Below are positions 23,213 through 24,889 of a stretch of DNA of 24,889 nucleotides, piece by piece. The translations under genes were made by a program, and so were the position numbers. This stretch comes from CAYTAP01 sp964435775 (GTDB lineage: Bacteria; Planctomycetota; Phycisphaerae; Tepidisphaerales; Tepidisphaeraceae): assembly GCA_964435775.1 (NCBI GenBank), contig CAYTAP010000052.1, positions 1 through 24,889 of the forward strand, given 5' to 3'. How positions within the stretch are numbered: the first letter of the stretch is position 1; each line of letters starts with the position of its first letter. The notes under the pieces are model-generated. The model did not search any database and had not been told where the DNA came from. It saw only the letters and a list, made by a program, of their open reading frames with translations.

Positions 23213-23485
23213 TCACCTCTGCTTCAAATACTCCTCAACGACGGCGGCCTTTTTCTGGAGGAAGGCGGCGTGCTGGCGCGAGGCTTCCAAAAACCCGCCG
23301 AGGCTCTTGGCGGTTTGCTCGAAGGCTTCGGTGAACTTGCGCTGCTCCTGATCGCGCCAGGTGCTTTCGAGATGGCGCAATCGACCGTGCAGGCCGCCGA
23401 CGAGGCCTTCGAGTTCGTTGTTGAATCGGTTGAGGTCCTGGGCGAAACGCCGCAGCTCACCGGGGTCCACATTTGCCTGTGCCAT
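23213..23485 (-). CDS. WXG100-family-like small helical protein
   Basis: A 90-residue protein, close to the 100 residues usual for ESAT-6/WXG100 proteins, with two helices joined by a turn at Trp43: LESTWRDQEQRKFTEAFEQT. This matches the LxxxWxGxxxxxF pattern, with Asp replacing the Gly of WxG. The first helix (ELRRFAQDLNRFNNELEGLV) and second helix (AKSLGGFLEASRQHAAFLQK) are amphipathic. There is no signal peptide. WXG100 proteins are dimeric substrates or parts of type VII secretion and bind the terminal ATPase module of EccC. The C-terminus (VVEEYLKQR) has a Tyr but no YxxxD/E match. The ATG at 23485 follows GGAG at a good distance. It is the first gene of the ATPase-containing operon. Confidence 0.78.
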   Translation of the reverse strand: MAQANVDPGELRRFAQDLNRFNNELEGLVGGLHGRLRHLESTWRDQEQRKFTEAFEQTAKSLGGFLEASRQHAAFLQKKAAVVEEYLKQR

Positions 23486-23554
23486 GACTTTCGCTCCGTT
23501 GTCATCCCCGCGCGCTGTCCCGACCCATCGTAGCGCGGATGGATCGAATATCGA

Positions 23555-24193
23555 CTACAATTTCCGCAATTGCCGCACAATGTCCACCGCTTCGCGGGTT
23601 GATTCGGTGATCCGATCCCACTGGCGTTCGGCCAGAAGCTCTTTGGCGACCATCCAGCTCCCTCCGCAGGCGACGACCGGCTTGAGCGCGAGGTAATCGG
23701 GAAGATTGCCCGGGGTGATGCCGCCGGTGGGCATGAAGCGGATCATGGAATAAGGCGCGGCCAGGGCCTTGAGGGTCTTGATCCCCCCCACCGCCTCGGC
23801 GGGAAAGAACTTGACGAGCTTCAGATCGTGCTCAAGCGCCATTTCGATTTCGGTGGCCGTGGCGACGCCGGGGATGATGGGCATCTCGTTTTGAATGCAC
23901 CATTCGACGACTTTGGGATTGAATCCCGGAGAAACGATGAAACGCGCGCCGGCGTCGCGGGCGCGCCCGGCGGTTTGAATGTTCAACACGGTCCCCGCGC
24001 CGATGAGCATATCCTCGCGCTTGGCGAGTGTGCGGATGGCCTCTTCGGCGGCGGGTGTGCGAAAGGTGATTTCAACGACGCCCAGGCCGCCGCGCACGAG
24101 GGCGTCGCCGAGATGGCCGGCGTCGGCGGCGTCATCGATGGCGACGACGGGGACGATTCCATGCTTGCCCAACTGCGTCATGATTTGCGACAT
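23555..24193 (-). CDS. eda: 2-dehydro-3-deoxyphosphogluconate (KDPG) aldolase
   Basis: A 212-residue class I aldolase of the expected length. The catalytic residues are in place: Glu41 and Arg45 in VVEITFRTPAAEEAI, and the Schiff-base Lys128 in LKLVKFFPAEAVGG. GAGTVLNIQTA, FIVSPGFNPKVVEWC and MPTGGITPGN are further family signatures. The enzyme cleaves KDPG to pyruvate and glyceraldehyde-3-phosphate (Entner-Doudoroff and uronate catabolism) and often also cleaves 4-hydroxy-2-oxoglutarate. It is cytoplasmic. It lies downstream of a short-chain dehydrogenase on the same strand, with a palindromic repeat between them, and 69 bp upstream of the WXG100-like gene, which is unlikely to share its function. 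The start at 24193 follows AAGGAA about 8 bases upstream. Confidence 0.92.
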   Translation of the reverse strand: MSQIMTQLGKHGIVPVVAIDDAADAGHLGDALVRGGLGVVEITFRTPAAEEAIRTLAKREDMLIGAGTVLNIQTAGRARDAGARFIVSPGFNPKVVEWCIQNEMPIIPGVATATEIEMALEHDLKLVKFFPAEAVGGIKTLKALAAPYSMIRFMPTGGITPGNLPDYLALKPVVACGGSWMVAKELLAERQWDRITESTREAVDIVRQLRKL

Positions 24194-24239
24194 CGCAAGT
24201 TCCTTGTTCTTTAGGGCATTTTCATGTCATTCATAGCGG

Positions 24240-24307
24240 TTGGAGGGCGGCGGTCCCCCGCCGCCGTACCCACCGACGAGTGGCGTCGCAGGAGCGACGC
24301 CCTCCAA
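24240..24307. repeat. Palindromic intergenic element with two inner hairpins
   Basis: An outer 10-bp stem TTGGAGGGCG (24240-24249) / CGCCCTCCAA (24298-24307) encloses two inner hairpins: GGCGGCGG (24246-24253) / CCGCCGCC (24258-24265) with loop TCCC, and GGCGTCGC (24282-24289) / GCGACGCC (24294-24301) with loop AGGA. The stems overlap by a few bases, so the outer pairing competes with the inner ones. No T-run follows, so it is not a classical terminator. It looks like a dispersed REP/MITE-like element between the dehydrogenase and aldolase genes. Confidence 0.8.
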
Positions 24308-24351
24308 TTGAACCCGTCAATGTCGCTGCATCCCGCTTGAAAAGACTCCAG

Positions 24352-24889
24352 TCATAACCGAGGCAACGTCATTCCGCCGTCCACATGAATCACCTGGCCG
24401 GTGGAATAAGGAAGTCGGCCCTCGGCCAGCATGGCGACGGCCCGCCCGACATCCTCCGGCGTGCCCCAACGCTTTTGCACGGTCAACCCGCCGGCGATCA
24501 ACGCATCATACTTCTCCTTCACGCCGGCGGTCATGTCGGTGGCGATGATGCCGGGGCGAACCTCATAGACGTTGATCCCGAACTCCGCGAGTCGCGCCGC
24601 CCAGAGCTGGCTGGCCATCGCAACGCCGGCCTTGCTGATGCAATAGTCCCCGCGATTGACGCTGGCGACGCTTGCGCTGACCGAGGAGACGTTGATGATG
24701 CAGCCGCGAAAAGCCGCGTCGGCCTGGCGCTGGCGGATCATCCATTGGGCAACAGCCTGCGTGAGGAAATAGGGCCCGCGAAGATTGATCGAGATGAGAC
24801 GGTCAAAGCTCGCGGGCGTGGCGTCGAGGATCTCCGCGCGAACCTCGGGCGCGACGCCGGCGTTGTTGACGAGCACATCAAGCCGGCCG
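24352..24889 (-). CDS. Short-chain dehydrogenase/reductase (5' end outside window)
   Basis: The C-terminal 178 residues of a classical SDR. Visible motifs are LVNNAGV (NNAG), the catalytic Ser region INVSSVSASV and YCISKAGVAMASQLW (YxxxK). VRPGIIATDMTAG and GQVIHVDGGMTLPRL give the usual FabG-like C-terminus. The NAD(P)-binding GxxxGxG at the N-terminus lies beyond the window edge. The usual size is about 250 residues, so some 70 residues are missing. Many such genes are named 3-oxoacyl-ACP reductase. Next to a KDPG aldolase on the same strand, oxidation of a sugar or sugar acid is equally plausible. Substrate and cofactor cannot be decided from the sequence seen. Confidence 0.88.
   Translation of the reverse strand, partial: GRLDVLVNNAGVAPEVRAEILDATPASFDRLISINLRGPYFLTQAVAQWMIRQRQADAAFRGCIINVSSVSASVASVNRGDYCISKAGVAMASQLWAARLAEFGINVYEVRPGIIATDMTAGVKEKYDALIAGGLTVQKRWGTPEDVGRAVAMLAEGRLPYSTGQVIHVDGGMTLPRL

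Overview
The window is a GC-rich bacterial scaffold, probably from a planctomycete and perhaps a member of Phycisphaerae. That placement is an inference. It rests on the mix of a flagellar rod gene, a PilZ protein, a sulfatase without a signal peptide, an AsmA-like giant protein, an FtsK/WXG100 locus and abundant palindromic and 7-bp repeats. No rRNA, tRNA, integrase, transposase or CRISPR array was seen. Ten Ns at 22113-22122 mark an assembly gap.

Layout. Positions 1-821 (minus) hold the 5' part of a flagellar rod protein gene and a translationally coupled small upstream gene. Positions 1230-2830 (plus) hold a two-helix membrane protein and a membrane-anchored transglutaminase-like protein. 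Positions 2876-7480 (minus) form a sugar-catabolic pair: a 1019-residue GH106-like glycoside hydrolase followed by an arabinose/fucose-type isomerase. Positions 7533-12954 (plus) encode a GT39-type membrane glycosyltransferase, whose coding sequence carries an in-frame palindromic repeat, overlapped by a 1294-residue AsmA/YhdP-like protein. Positions 13106-16316 hold small envelope and hypothetical proteins and a PilZ protein. The PilZ gene has a structured 3' region that ends in a textbook intrinsic terminator at 16489-16530.

Positions 16548-23485 (minus) are the most interesting part. In transcription order they encode a WXG100-like 90-residue protein, a helical coiled-coil protein, a small Trp-containing helical protein interrupted by the Ns, a 1320-residue FtsK/SpoIIIE ATPase, and a sulfatase 21 bp further on. 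The ATPase has a two-helix membrane hairpin between long coiled coils and three tandem ATPase-like modules, of which only the middle one keeps Walker A. This looks like a minimal, divergent type VII (ESX-like) secretion or translocation system. No EccB, EccD, EccE, EssA, EssB, FHA or mycosin-like component is present in the window.

Positions 23555-24889 (minus) hold a KDPG aldolase (eda) and the C-terminal part of a short-chain dehydrogenase, a likely sugar-acid catabolic pair.

Repeats are a theme. There are two palindromic elements: 8073-8209, inside a gene, and 24240-24307, between genes. There are also several degenerate 7-bp tandem arrays: 14147-14178, 22983-23022, and an inverted pair of arrays at 23091-23177 inside the type VII-like operon.
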